From assembly GCF_003217235.1 (NCBI RefSeq), contig NZ_QJTF01000008.1, positions 62,001 to 126,000 of the forward strand: a DNA stretch of 64,000 bases, given 5' to 3'. A program made the position numbers and the translations under genes. This document shows, piece by piece, positions 34,007 through 41,832 of the stretch; position 1 is the stretch's first letter; each line of letters starts with the position of its first letter. Source of the stretch: Paramesorhizobium leguminum. Lineage in GTDB: Bacteria > Pseudomonadota > Alphaproteobacteria > Rhizobiales > Rhizobiaceae. Under the pieces are notes generated by a model that was given only the letters and a program-made list of their open reading frames with translations, was not told the DNA's origin and searched no databases.

Positions 34007-36901
34007 ATGTCCAACAAAATGCTTATCGATGCCTCCCACCAGGAGGAGACCCGCGTTGTCGTGGTTCGCGGCAACCGGATTGAAGAATTCGACTTCGAGT
34101 CCGAGCACAAGAAGCAGCTCAAGGGAAATATCTATCTGGCGCGGGTGACGCGCGTAGAGCCTTCGCTGCAGGCCGCATTCGTCGAGTATGGCGGCAATCG
34201 CCATGGATTTCTCGCCTTCAGCGAAATACATCCCGATTACTACCAGATCCCCGTCGCCGACCGTATTGCTCTTCTCGAAGCCGAAGCACAGGCTGCGAGC
34301 GAAGAAGATGAGGATGACGAGGGCGACGCCAAGCGTGACGACAGGGCGCGTCGCGGCAGGCGCCGGGACAAGCGCCGCCGGACGGAAGACGGCAGTTCGA
34401 AAGCGGACGCCGGCGAAGACGGCGAGATAGCCACGGATGATGGTAACGAAGAACTCGACGTGACGGCCATCGCTGCCGGAGCGCAAGCCGACGTCATCTC
34501 CGAAGCTGCCCCGGACGAGGACACGGTAGAAACCGCTGATGCCGTCGATGAGGCAGGCTCGTCTGACGAAGGCGCGACGCGCCCTTCATCCAGAAGGCGC
34601 CGGAAGGATGGCGACGACGACAATGAAGGCCCGCAGGACGAGGCCGACATCGTTGAATCGGTAGGCGCGGAGGATGCGCTGGAGGAAGTGCCGACGCATC
34701 AGCGCTTCCAGCGCCGCCACCAGTATAAAATTCAGGAAGTCATCAAGCGCCGCCAGATATTGCTGGTGCAGGTGGTCAAGGAAGAGCGCGGCAACAAGGG
34801 CGCCGCGCTGACGACCTATCTTTCGCTGGCCGGACGCTATTCAGTGCTGATGCCCAATACGGCGCGCGGCGGCGGCATTTCCCGCAAGATCACCAGCCCG
34901 GTGGACCGCAAACGCCTGAAAGAGATCGTCACCGAGCTTGAAGTGCCAAAGGGCATGGGCGTGATCCTGCGCACCGCAGGCGCCAACCGCACCAAGCCGG
35001 AGGTCAAGCGCGACTATGAATATCTCATGCGCATGTGGGAGAACGTCCGCGCCCTGACCTTGCAATCGACCGCCCCTGCCCTTGTCTATGAGGAAGGCAG
35101 CCTGATCAAGCGCTCGATCCGCGATCTCTACAACAAGGACATCACAGAAATTCTCGTTGCCGGTGAAGAGGGTTACCGCGAGGCCAAGGATTTCATGCGG
35201 ATGCTGATGCCCAGCCACGCCAAGGTGGTTCAGCCTTACCGAGACCAGGTGCCGATCTTTGCCCGCAACGGCATCGAGGCGCATCTCGACCGTATGCTGC
35301 AACCGCAGGTGACGCTGAAATCCGGCGGCTACATCATCATCAACCAGACGGAAGCGCTGGTTTCGATCGACGTCAACTCGGGCCGCTCCACCCGCGAGCA
35401 CTCCATCGAGGACACGGCACTCCAGACCAATCTGGAGGCGGCGGAGGAAGTGGCGCGGCAATTGCGCCTTCGCGACCTCGCCGGTCTTGTCGTCATCGAT
35501 TTCATCGACATGGAGGAAAAGCGCAACAATCGTGCCGTTGAAAAACGCATGAAGGATTGCCTGAAGGACGACCGCGCGCGCATCCAGGTTGGCCGCATTT
35601 CGCATTTCGGCCTGCTCGAAATGTCGCGCCAGCGCATCCGCGCATCGGTTCTCGAAAGCACGATGCAGCTTTGCGCCCATTGCGGCGGAACGGGCTTTAT
35701 CCGGTCCGCCTCGTCCGTGGCGCTGCATGTCATGCGCTCGATCGAGGAATACCTCATCCGCAATTCGCAGAACAACATCATCGTGCGTACGCCGGTTTCG
35801 ACCGCGCTCTATGTGCTCAACCACAAGCGCAAGAACCTCGCCGATCTCGAAGCCCGCTTTGGCCTGACGATCGATATCGAGGCGGATGACACCATCGGCT
35901 CGCAGCATCTCGCCATCGACAAGGGCACCCCGGCGCTCGGTCCCATCGCGCCCGCCCCCGTTGTGATCCTTTACCCGGATCCGGTCGAGGATGAGGTGGA
36001 GGAGCTGGAAATTCCAGTCGAGGACGAAGAAACCGAAGCGGAAGAGACTGTATCGGCCAAGGACGACCGCGCCAATGAGGGTGATCGCAAGCGCCGGCGT
36101 CGCCGTCGCCGCCGGGGCGGACGGGACCGCGAGGCCCATGAAAGCGGCACGACGACCGATGCCCAGTCCGCCGAGGGCGAAGCTGGCGAGGCATCCGGGG
36201 ACGAGGACGAGGAGTCCCCTGCCCTTGGCCAATCCACGGCGCCGGCGGATGCGGAAGCAGCGGACGAAGAGCGCGCCAAGAAGCGCCGTCGCGGTCGCCG
36301 TGGCGGACGCAGGAACCGGCATTCCGACGATGTGGCAACCGACAATGGCGGCTTGGAAGCCGTATCCGGCGGCGAAGACGCGTCAGCGCCGGTTGCCGTG
36401 ACGCCGACTGTTCCCGCCGCCGAGCCGGTTGGGATGTTGGTTGCGGTGGAGGCAACGAGCGCGGCGGCTCCCCTGGAAGACGCGCAAGCCGCCGCGAGCG
36501 TGGAGGGCGCTGAGCCTGAGCCCAAGAAGCCGGCGCGACGCCGCTCCGCCAAGGCCAAGCCTGTGGAAGAGGCTGTCGTCGAGGCTGTGCAGGATCTCGA
36601 CACGGCGCCTGCCGCAGAGAAGCCGGCAAAGCCAGCCCGCAAAAGCCGAAAAAAGGCCGCTCCCGTAGAGGAGGTAGTGCAATCAGAGCCGGTGGTCGAA
36701 GCCGCAAAGCCTGAACCGGTGGCGGAAACGCCCAAGATCGAGGAAAAGGCCGAAGAGACACCGGAAGAGGCTCCCGCGCCCGCGGTCCCGGCAATCACGC
36801 CGCCCGAGGCGAGCGAACCTGTCGTCACATCGAGCACCACCGACGCGGAAGGCGAAAAGCCGAAACGCGGCGGCTGGTGGCAGAAGAAGGGTTTCTTCTA
36901 G
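34007..36901 (+). CDS. rne: Ribonuclease E
   Basis: 964 residues from ATG 34007 after AAGGAAAA. The S1 RNA-binding domain is split: its first half (about 35-85) is separated from the second (about 240-290, ending KEERGNKGAALTTYLSLAGRY) by an acidic, low-complexity insert of about 150 residues. The catalytic DNase I-like region shows SIDVNSGRST (about 455) and VIDFIDME (about 500), which supply the metal-binding aspartates. CAHCGGTG (about 556) is the zinc-link that makes the tetramer. The C-terminal 320 residues are alternating acidic and arginine-rich stretches, the usual degradosome scaffold, ending in an aromatic/lysine tail. It initiates mRNA decay and rRNA/tRNA processing. Confidence 0.95.
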   Translation: MSNKMLIDASHQEETRVVVVRGNRIEEFDFESEHKKQLKGNIYLARVTRVEPSLQAAFVEYGGNRHGFLAFSEIHPDYYQIPVADRIALLEAEAQAASEEDEDDEGDAKRDDRARRGRRRDKRRRTEDGSSKADAGEDGEIATDDGNEELDVTAIAAGAQADVISEAAPDEDTVETADAVDEAGSSDEGATRPSSRRRRKDGDDDNEGPQDEADIVESVGAEDALEEVPTHQRFQRRHQYKIQEVIKRRQILLVQVVKEERGNKGAALTTYLSLAGRYSVLMPNTARGGGISRKITSPVDRKRLKEIVTELEVPKGMGVILRTAGANRTKPEVKRDYEYLMRMWENVRALTLQSTAPALVYEEGSLIKRSIRDLYNKDITEILVAGEEGYREAKDFMRMLMPSHAKVVQPYRDQVPIFARNGIEAHLDRMLQPQVTLKSGGYIIINQTEALVSIDVNSGRSTREHSIEDTALQTNLEAAEEVARQLRLRDLAGLVVIDFIDMEEKRNNRAVEKRMKDCLKDDRARIQVGRISHFGLLEMSRQRIRASVLESTMQLCAHCGGTGFIRSASSVALHVMRSIEEYLIRNSQNNIIVRTPVSTALYVLNHKRKNLADLEARFGLTIDIEADDTIGSQHLAIDKGTPALGPIAPAPVVILYPDPVEDEVEELEIPVEDEETEAEETVSAKDDRANEGDRKRRRRRRRRGGRDREAHESGTTTDAQSAEGEAGEASGDEDEESPALGQSTAPADAEAADEERAKKRRRGRRGGRRNRHSDDVATDNGGLEAVSGGEDASAPVAVTPTVPAAEPVGMLVAVEATSAAAPLEDAQAAASVEGAEPEPKKPARRRSAKAKPVEEAVVEAVQDLDTAPAAEKPAKPARKSRKKAAPVEEVVQSEPVVEAAKPEPVAETPKIEEKAEETPEEAPAPAVPAITPPEASEPVVTSSTTDAEGEKPKRGGWWQKKGFF

Positions 36902-36902
36902 A

Positions 36903-36945
36903 GCATGATCCCGAAAAGTTGCAGACTTTTCGGATAAGGTCATGC
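36903..36945. repeat. Palindromic intergenic repeat, GATC-core type, copy 5
   Basis: GCATGATC at the left and the altered GGTCATGC at the right around CCGAAAAGTTGCAGACTTTTCGG. It starts two bases after the rne stop and so lies in the rne 3' UTR, where it could act as an RNA-stabilising hairpin. Confidence 0.8.
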
Positions 36946-37026
36946 GGCTAAAACAAAGACTTAGAGTGGGATGCCCAATTCAACTTAATTGCATACCGCT
37001 CTAAGAAACCGCAGCTAAATCCAAAT

Positions 37027-37058
37027 AAAAAACCGGCGTCAGTGACGCCGGTTTTTTT
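37027..37058 (+). terminator. Rho-independent terminator of rne
   Basis: CCGGCGTC-AGT-GACGCCGG forms an eight-pair GC-rich stem with a three-base loop, preceded by six A and followed by seven T. It is the strongest terminator in the window. The symmetric A/T flanks let it work on both strands. Confidence 0.92.
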
Positions 37059-37097
37059 GTATCCGAAAGGAATTGGAACGCAAAATTCGGGTGCGAT

Positions 37098-37122
37098 GGA
37101 ACATTACCGCCAAAGAATTGTT
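37098..37122 (+). promoter_or_regulatory. Candidate general-stress (EcfG-type) promoter for the CBS gene
   Basis: GGAAC and TGTT are separated by 16 bases and lie about 50 bases before the CBS start. The alphaproteobacterial EcfG consensus is GGAAC-N16/17-CGTT, so one of the -10 bases differs. A similar arrangement precedes the nearby DUF2267 gene. Confidence 0.4.
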
Positions 37123-37173
37123 CCCCTTCATATCAATTCGGCGGCGGGTGCCTCGCAACCAATGGAGAGTGCC

Positions 37174-37611
37174 ATGAAAGTTGGAAACTGCATGACGAGG
37201 GATGTCAAGATCGCCAGTCCCGACCAGCCAATTCGGGATGTGGCAAAGATAATGAACAAGCTCGACGCCGGAGTAATGCCTGTTGGCGACAACGACCGGC
37301 TGGTTGGAATGATCACCGATCGTGATATCGCCGTCCGGGGGGTGGCGCTGGGCAAAGGCCCTGACACCAAAGTGCGTGATGTCATGAGCCCGGAGGTCAA
37401 ATACTGCTTCGATGATGAAGAGATCGAGGATGTGCTTGAAAACATGGGGGATTTGCGGGTGCGCCGCCTCCCCGTTCTTAACCGGGAGAAACGGCTCGTC
37501 GGCATCGTCTCTCTTGGCGATCTATCGAGGAATGGTGACAAGATGGAAGCCGGAGACGCCTTGAGCAGCATCTCGAAGCCCGGCGGCGAGCATTCACAAG
37601 CGACCCATTAG
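37174..37611 (+). CDS. Tandem CBS-domain protein
   Basis: 145 residues made of two CBS domains (about 1-60 and 68-125): GNCMTRDVKIASPDQPI ... GMITDRDIAVRGVALG, then VRDVMSPEVKY ... LVGIVSLGDLSR. Stand-alone CBS pairs bind adenine nucleotides and act as small regulators. ATG at 37174 follows GGAGAG; ATG at 37162 would add four residues. The upstream GGAAC-type promoter and the stress-like neighbours suggest a general stress gene. Partner unknown. Confidence 0.85.
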   Translation: MKVGNCMTRDVKIASPDQPIRDVAKIMNKLDAGVMPVGDNDRLVGMITDRDIAVRGVALGKGPDTKVRDVMSPEVKYCFDDEEIEDVLENMGDLRVRRLPVLNREKRLVGIVSLGDLSRNGDKMEAGDALSSISKPGGEHSQATH

Positions 37612-37624
37612 AGTCCCTCTCGCC

Positions 37625-37653
37625 GTCATTCTCGGGCTTGTCCCGAGAATGAC
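37625..37653. repeat. CCTCGGG-family palindrome in the form GTCATTCTCGGG...
   Basis: GTCATTCTCGGG and CCCGAGAATGAC enclose CTTGT, a 12-bp perfect stem. It stands between the convergent CBS and phosphoribosyltransferase genes, where it could end transcription both ways. It has the same core as the ends of the MITE-like elements. Confidence 0.8.
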
Positions 37654-37669
37654 GATCGGACTGTACGCC

Positions 37670-38350
37670 TTAGCGCCCCATTGAGCTATTCCCGAACCGC
37701 TCCGCCTCCCGCAACAGGCTGATCACTTCCTCGTCCGTGGTCTGTCCGAATTTCTCGTATTGAAGGCCGACGGAAAGAAACGGTTCGGGCGTGGCAAGAC
37801 AGACCACTTCATCCGCGTCTTTTCCCACAAGAGCCAGACTTTCACCAGGCGCTACCGGGACCGCCAGGATGATGCGGGCCGCTTGATCCTTGCGAAGGGC
37901 CTTGAGCGCCGCAAGCACTGTTCCGCCGGTCGCGATGCCGTCATCGACCAAGATGACCGACCTGCCCTTGACCGGCAATGGTCGCCTGCCCTCGGCATAA
38001 AGCATCCTGCGGCGTTCGATCTCCGCGAGTTGCCGCTTTTTCTCCGTCTCGATGTAATCCCGTGGAGGACGGAAAATCTCCATCGCCTCATCATTGAGGA
38101 CAAGTTGCGGGTCAGCCCCGTCAACGACGGCGCCGATGCCATATTCGGCATGGCCGGGCGCCCCGATCTTGCGCACGAACAGCACATCAAGCGGCGCATC
38201 GAGCGCTTTTGCGATCTCGAATGCTACGGGAACGCCGCCGCGGGGCAATGCGAGAATGAGCGGTTCGATGTCTGCAAACCGCATCAACGCCTCGGCCAGC
38301 CTGCGTCCTGCATCCGGGCGATCCCTGAAATGTGCCTTGTCACGAAGCAT
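37670..38350 (-). CDS. Phosphoribosyltransferase family protein
   Basis: 226 residues. The PRPP-binding loop is VILVDDGIATGGT (about residue 130). LALPRGGVPVAFEIAKAL near the N-terminus is typical of the predicted phosphoribosyltransferases often found beside stress or erythromycin-esterase-like genes. The start is uncertain: ATG 38350 has AGGAGG at a good distance, while ATG 38359 and 38380 are also in frame. It follows the DUF2267 gene by about 40 bases and probably shares its transcript. Natural substrate unknown. Confidence 0.8.
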   Translation of the reverse strand: MLRDKAHFRDRPDAGRRLAEALMRFADIEPLILALPRGGVPVAFEIAKALDAPLDVLFVRKIGAPGHAEYGIGAVVDGADPQLVLNDEAMEIFRPPRDYIETEKKRQLAEIERRRMLYAEGRRPLPVKGRSVILVDDGIATGGTVLAALKALRKDQAARIILAVPVAPGESLALVGKDADEVVCLATPEPFLSVGLQYEKFGQTTDEEVISLLREAERFGNSSMGR

Positions 38351-38391
38351 CGCGAGCATCCTCCTCCACGACCTGCCCATGAGCCTCCGCC

Positions 38392-38829
38392 TCACGTTCC
38401 GACACTTGCCGGCCACAGCGCACGGATCTCTTTGGGCAGAGCCTCGCGTACCTTGGCTGACTGACCGAGATCGATATGATGAACGAGTGCTCTCAACACC
38501 GCTTTCGCCGCACCGGCCGTATTGACCGGTCGTCCGAATTTCAGTTCTTCCGCTATGGAATCAAGGAATGCATCCACTGAACGGTCGGAGTTCGGTTCCC
38601 TGGATGGCTGGTACTGGTCATAATACGCGCCGCGAACCAGAAGCGGCAGTTCGGCACCCAGATTAGCCGCCAGTTCTGCAGGCAGCTTGTCGCGCAACGC
38701 CCGTAGAACCACGCCAAGCACATGCCACGCCAACTGCCGATCCGGGCCGAGGTCCGCCATGATCTCGTTCAGCCAGATATTGGTTGTCTGCACTGTCTTG
38801 TCGAACACGTTGAGGCCGGTTGCACTCAT
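38392..38829 (-). CDS. DUF2267 domain protein
   Basis: 145 residues covering one DUF2267 domain: FDKTVQTTNIWLNEIMADLG at the N-terminus, LRALRDKLPAELAANLGAELPLLVRGAYYDQY in the middle and a helical C-terminus. It is a soluble helical protein of unknown function, often found with phosphoribosyltransferases and stress proteins. ATG 38829 lies five bases after AGGAGG. A GGAAAC-N16-TGTT element is found 44 to 69 bases upstream. Confidence 0.85.
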   Translation of the reverse strand: MSATGLNVFDKTVQTTNIWLNEIMADLGPDRQLAWHVLGVVLRALRDKLPAELAANLGAELPLLVRGAYYDQYQPSREPNSDRSVDAFLDSIAEELKFGRPVNTAGAAKAVLRALVHHIDLGQSAKVREALPKEIRALWPASVGT

Positions 38830-38872
38830 CATCGCCTCCTGAATGAAAGCCCTGTAGGCCGGTTTCAGGGAT

Positions 38873-38898
38873 AACACCCGACCGGGAGGTTTGTTTCC
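38873..38898 (-). promoter_or_regulatory. Candidate general-stress (EcfG-type) promoter for the DUF2267 gene
   Basis: On the minus strand GGAAAC (38898-38893) is followed after 16 bases by TGTT (38876-38873). It resembles the EcfG consensus with one extra A in the -35 and one change in the -10. A perfect inverted repeat (CGACCGGG at 38879-38886 with CCCGGTCG at 38901-38908) overlaps it. Confidence 0.35.
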
Positions 38899-39041
38899 CG
38901 CCCGGTCGAATTGTCTGGGCGGCCGGTACGATACGCACGGATCAACTGTTCGTTACGCATGGATCGAATCGGCCTTTAGCGCGTTGGACATCGCGCGGTT
39001 CGCTGTCCAACCGGCGGACCATACCTGGAAAGGAAAGAGCG

Positions 39042-39326
39042 ATGACACGGAACGTAAACAAGTGGTCCGGGCAAATTACGGAACACGATAGCGCGCTGGG
39101 CCTGGAACCGGGGGTATTCGCCGAAGGTAACGCGAAGGAGATTGCAGCATCGCTGAAACACTCGGCGGAAGCAAAGCAGGACGCCGATCCTTATCGCTCC
39201 GCGATGTCGATGCTCGACTTCTACATCAATCGCGCCGGCAAGAACCTTTCATCAAGCCGCCGGCAGGTGCTGGAGGAAGCGAAGGATGAGCTTCGCCGCA
39301 CCTACGGAAGACCGGTTGAGGGCTAG
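39042..39326 (+). CDS. DUF3175 domain protein
   Basis: 94 residues matching the DUF3175 family along its length: KWSGQITEHDSALGLEPGVF, EIAASLKHSAEAK and YRSAMSMLDFYINRAGKNL followed by a helical C-terminus. It is small, soluble and without known function. AAAGGAAAG precedes the ATG. Neighbouring genes of the same sort (CBS, DUF2267) suggest a stress-related role. No matching stress promoter was seen directly upstream. Confidence 0.85.
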   Translation: MTRNVNKWSGQITEHDSALGLEPGVFAEGNAKEIAASLKHSAEAKQDADPYRSAMSMLDFYINRAGKNLSSSRRQVLEEAKDELRRTYGRPVEG

Positions 39327-39367
39327 AGAAGACAGGGCTCGCTTGTAACGACGGGAAGGTGCCTGAT

Positions 39368-40270
39368 GTGATTAATTATAGTACATCAAGGGGCCCTCCT
39401 GACGGACTCGCCTATCTCGCAGCCGCCACCGCAGTTTTTCTCTGGGCCTCTGCCTTCGTCGGCATAAGATACCTGCTGCAATACTTCACTCCGTTCGGAA
39501 TCGCTACGTTACGGTTCTTGATCGCCTCATTTGCCCTATCTCTTTGCTTCGCATTTATGCCTCGCGCAGCGGAAAATCCAATGCTCAAATCGGATTGGGC
39601 AATGTTTGCTCTTTTCGGATTACTCGGCATTGTGGGTTACAATGCGGGAATCAATATTGGCGAAAAGACTGTATCTGCCGGAACCGCGAGTTTCATCGTT
39701 GCCCAGGTGCCTATTGCTACAACGGTCCTCCAGGCAGTGATATTCCGTACCAAATTAAATACTGTTCTGATCAGCGGACTATTGCTGGGAGTGCTTGGAA
39801 CCACCATCGTATTTCTAGGAGAAAGTGGTTCAATCGGACTTGGGCTTGGCGTTATCTGGATTCTTCTCGGTGTAATCTCGGAAAGCGCATATTTCGTCTT
39901 GCAGCGGCCAGCCGTAGATCGCATGGGCTCATTTAGAGTAAATTATTTCACTATTGTTGCGGCGACATTAATAATGCTTCCCACGCTCCCGTGGAGAGGA
40001 CAGGCTGACGTTCAACCAGATTGGTTTTCATGGAGCGTTGTGGCCTATCTTGGCCTTTTTCCCTCAGCCTTGGCGTATTTTCTTTGGAGTTTTTCGATTG
40101 GAAGAGTCGGGGCTGTAACTACCTCCTCAACATTATATGCTCTTCCGATTGTAACGACTCTTCTTGGGTATTTTGTGCTGCACGAGACGCCTAGCTTTAT
40201 TTCAATTACTGGCGGCGCAATCGCCCTGATCGGCGCCATCATAGTTCACTCGTGCAATAATAAATCGTAG
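39368..40270 (+). CDS. DMT-superfamily transporter (EamA type)
   Basis: 300 residues with ten hydrophobic helices in two EamA repeats of five (about 10-145 and 150-295). The family exports amino acids or other metabolites. I preferred GTG at 39368 with GGAAG nine bases upstream; GTG at 39359 would place the ribosome site on top of the start. The gene is clearly AT-richer than its neighbours and uses codons they avoid (ATA, TTA, AGA), which suggests recent acquisition. Substrate unknown. Confidence 0.82.
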   Translation: MINYSTSRGPPDGLAYLAAATAVFLWASAFVGIRYLLQYFTPFGIATLRFLIASFALSLCFAFMPRAAENPMLKSDWAMFALFGLLGIVGYNAGINIGEKTVSAGTASFIVAQVPIATTVLQAVIFRTKLNTVLISGLLLGVLGTTIVFLGESGSIGLGLGVIWILLGVISESAYFVLQRPAVDRMGSFRVNYFTIVAATLIMLPTLPWRGQADVQPDWFSWSVVAYLGLFPSALAYFLWSFSIGRVGAVTTSSTLYALPIVTTLLGYFVLHETPSFISITGGAIALIGAIIVHSCNNKS

Positions 40271-40291
40271 TTCACTCGCGGACTGACGCAC

Positions 40292-40528
40292 TCACGGCGC
40301 GCGATCGACAAGCGCGTCCGCCCCCTCCCGCTCCGCGCAATGCGCGCAACAATAGATGATTTCATCCTGTTCCACGCCGTGCCCGATGATGCGGACCTGG
40401 CAATGGGGGCAGATGGGCGCGAGCTTCTGCACCGCGCATTCGAAGCTGTCGAAGGTGTAGCTTGCCTCTCCCAGGAATACCTGGAAGGACTTGTCATAGT
40501 CGTTGCCGCACTGGTCGCATCTGGCCAT
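40292..40528 (-). CDS. Small zinc-ribbon protein
   Basis: 78 residues with three cysteine pairs: CDQC at the N-terminus, CPHC in the middle and CAHC near the end, plus single cysteines at FECA and YCC. It also has GNDYDKSFQV and GHGVEQDEIIYC. The pattern is that of a small metal-binding protein of the prokaryotic zinc-ribbon kind. ATG 40528 has AGGAG at eight bases; a longer frame upstream overlaps the aminotransferase gene and is not supported. No function is known. Confidence 0.75.
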   Translation of the reverse strand: MARCDQCGNDYDKSFQVFLGEASYTFDSFECAVQKLAPICPHCQVRIIGHGVEQDEIIYCCAHCAEREGADALVDRAP

Positions 40529-40613
40529 TGTCATGTCTCCTGCGAGGACCGAATTATTCCTCAACGGTTGAGCGGCCAAATTGTTCTCTTGTTCCCGGCC
40601 TTTCTTGACCGAC

Positions 40614-41759
40614 TCACGCCAGCCAGCTCCCAAGCCGTTCCATCGCCTCGGCCATTTCCTCGAAGCTGCCGGCGTAGGAAAAACGCATGGTGCGGTGGCC
40701 TTCGGCCAAATCGAAATCATGGCCGGGCGTTGCCGCCACATTGGCTTCCGCGATCATACGGCGGGCGAAATCCATGCTGTCATTGGTGAAGCGCGAGACA
40801 TCGCAATAGGCATAGAAGGCGCCATCCATCGGCGCGGCGAGTTCCAAGCCGATTTGCGGCAGGCGGCGCATCAATAATTCCCGATTGAGCCGATAGCGGG
40901 CCTTGACCGCTTCCAGCTCCGCCGCCGCGCCAAAGGCTTCGATCGCCGCGATCTGCGAAAGCTCGGGCGCCGAGATATAAAGGCTCTGCGCCAGCCGTTC
41001 GACCGGCCGCACCGCATTTTCCGGCAGCACCATCCAGCCAATGCGCCATCCCGTCATGCAGTAATATTTGGAGAAGGAATTGATGACTGTGACATCATCG
41101 GCAAAGACAAGCGCCGTCGTATCCTCGCCCTCATAGGCCAGCCGGTGATAAATCTCGTCGGAAATGACGCGGATGCTTAAGCTCCGCGCCGTGTCGATGA
41201 TACCGCGCAATGTCTCGGGCGTAATGACCGCGCCGGTCGGATTGGCGGGGCTGGCGAAGAGCAGGCCCTTGAGCGGCCTTTCCTCATGCGCGGCCCGCAA
41301 AGCCTCCGCCGTCAGATTGCCTGCGATTTCCACCACTTCGAGGCCGAGCGCGCGCAAGATGTTGCGATAGGCCGGATAGCCGGGACGGGTAATCGCCACG
41401 CGGTCGCCGGGATCGAAAAAGCTCAAGAACGCCAGATTGAAGCCCGCCGACGAACCCGTCGTGACGGCGATTCGGGCGGGATCAACGCTAACGCCGTAAT
41501 GATCGTGATAATGCGTTGCAATCGCCTCGCGCAAAGGGAGAAGCCCCAGCGCGTCGGTATAGCCGATCCGTCCATCCTGCAACGCGCGCCCGGCAGCCTC
41601 GCGAACGGCAATCGGCGCGGGGTCCGCCGGCTGGCCTACGGCCATGGAAATCACCGGATAGCCGTCCGCGCGCCTGCGGTTCGCCTGCGCCAGAACATCC
41701 ATCGCATGGAACGGCTCGACGGCGCTCCGGCGTGAGAAAACAGTCAAATTCGTCTCCAC
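40614..41759 (-). CDS. PLP-dependent aminotransferase, class I fold
   Basis: 381 residues with the class I/II aminotransferase layout: FHAMDVLAQANRR, PGYPAYRN, SPANPTGAV, the cofactor-binding SDEIYHRL and the PLP lysine in NSFSKYYCMTGWRIGW. It resembles the aspartate/aromatic and N-succinyl-diaminopimelate aminotransferase branch. Donor and acceptor cannot be fixed. It stands alone, with the divergent M48 gene starting 73 bases away. Confidence 0.88.
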   Translation of the reverse strand: METNLTVFSRRSAVEPFHAMDVLAQANRRRADGYPVISMAVGQPADPAPIAVREAAGRALQDGRIGYTDALGLLPLREAIATHYHDHYGVSVDPARIAVTTGSSAGFNLAFLSFFDPGDRVAITRPGYPAYRNILRALGLEVVEIAGNLTAEALRAAHEERPLKGLLFASPANPTGAVITPETLRGIIDTARSLSIRVISDEIYHRLAYEGEDTTALVFADDVTVINSFSKYYCMTGWRIGWMVLPENAVRPVERLAQSLYISAPELSQIAAIEAFGAAAELEAVKARYRLNRELLMRRLPQIGLELAAPMDGAFYAYCDVSRFTNDSMDFARRMIAEANVAATPGHDFDLAEGHRTMRFSYAGSFEEMAEAMERLGSWLA

Positions 41760-41832
41760 ATACAGATTCTGCGACCAGCGAATCCACGCCGCACATTTGC
41801 CCGATTGCTATAGGCTACACAATGTCTGCATA

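Noticed and set aside
34841-36322. 493-codon minus-strand frame opposite rne
   Set aside because: It is antisense to the catalytic part of RNase E; the low-complexity product arises from codon bias.
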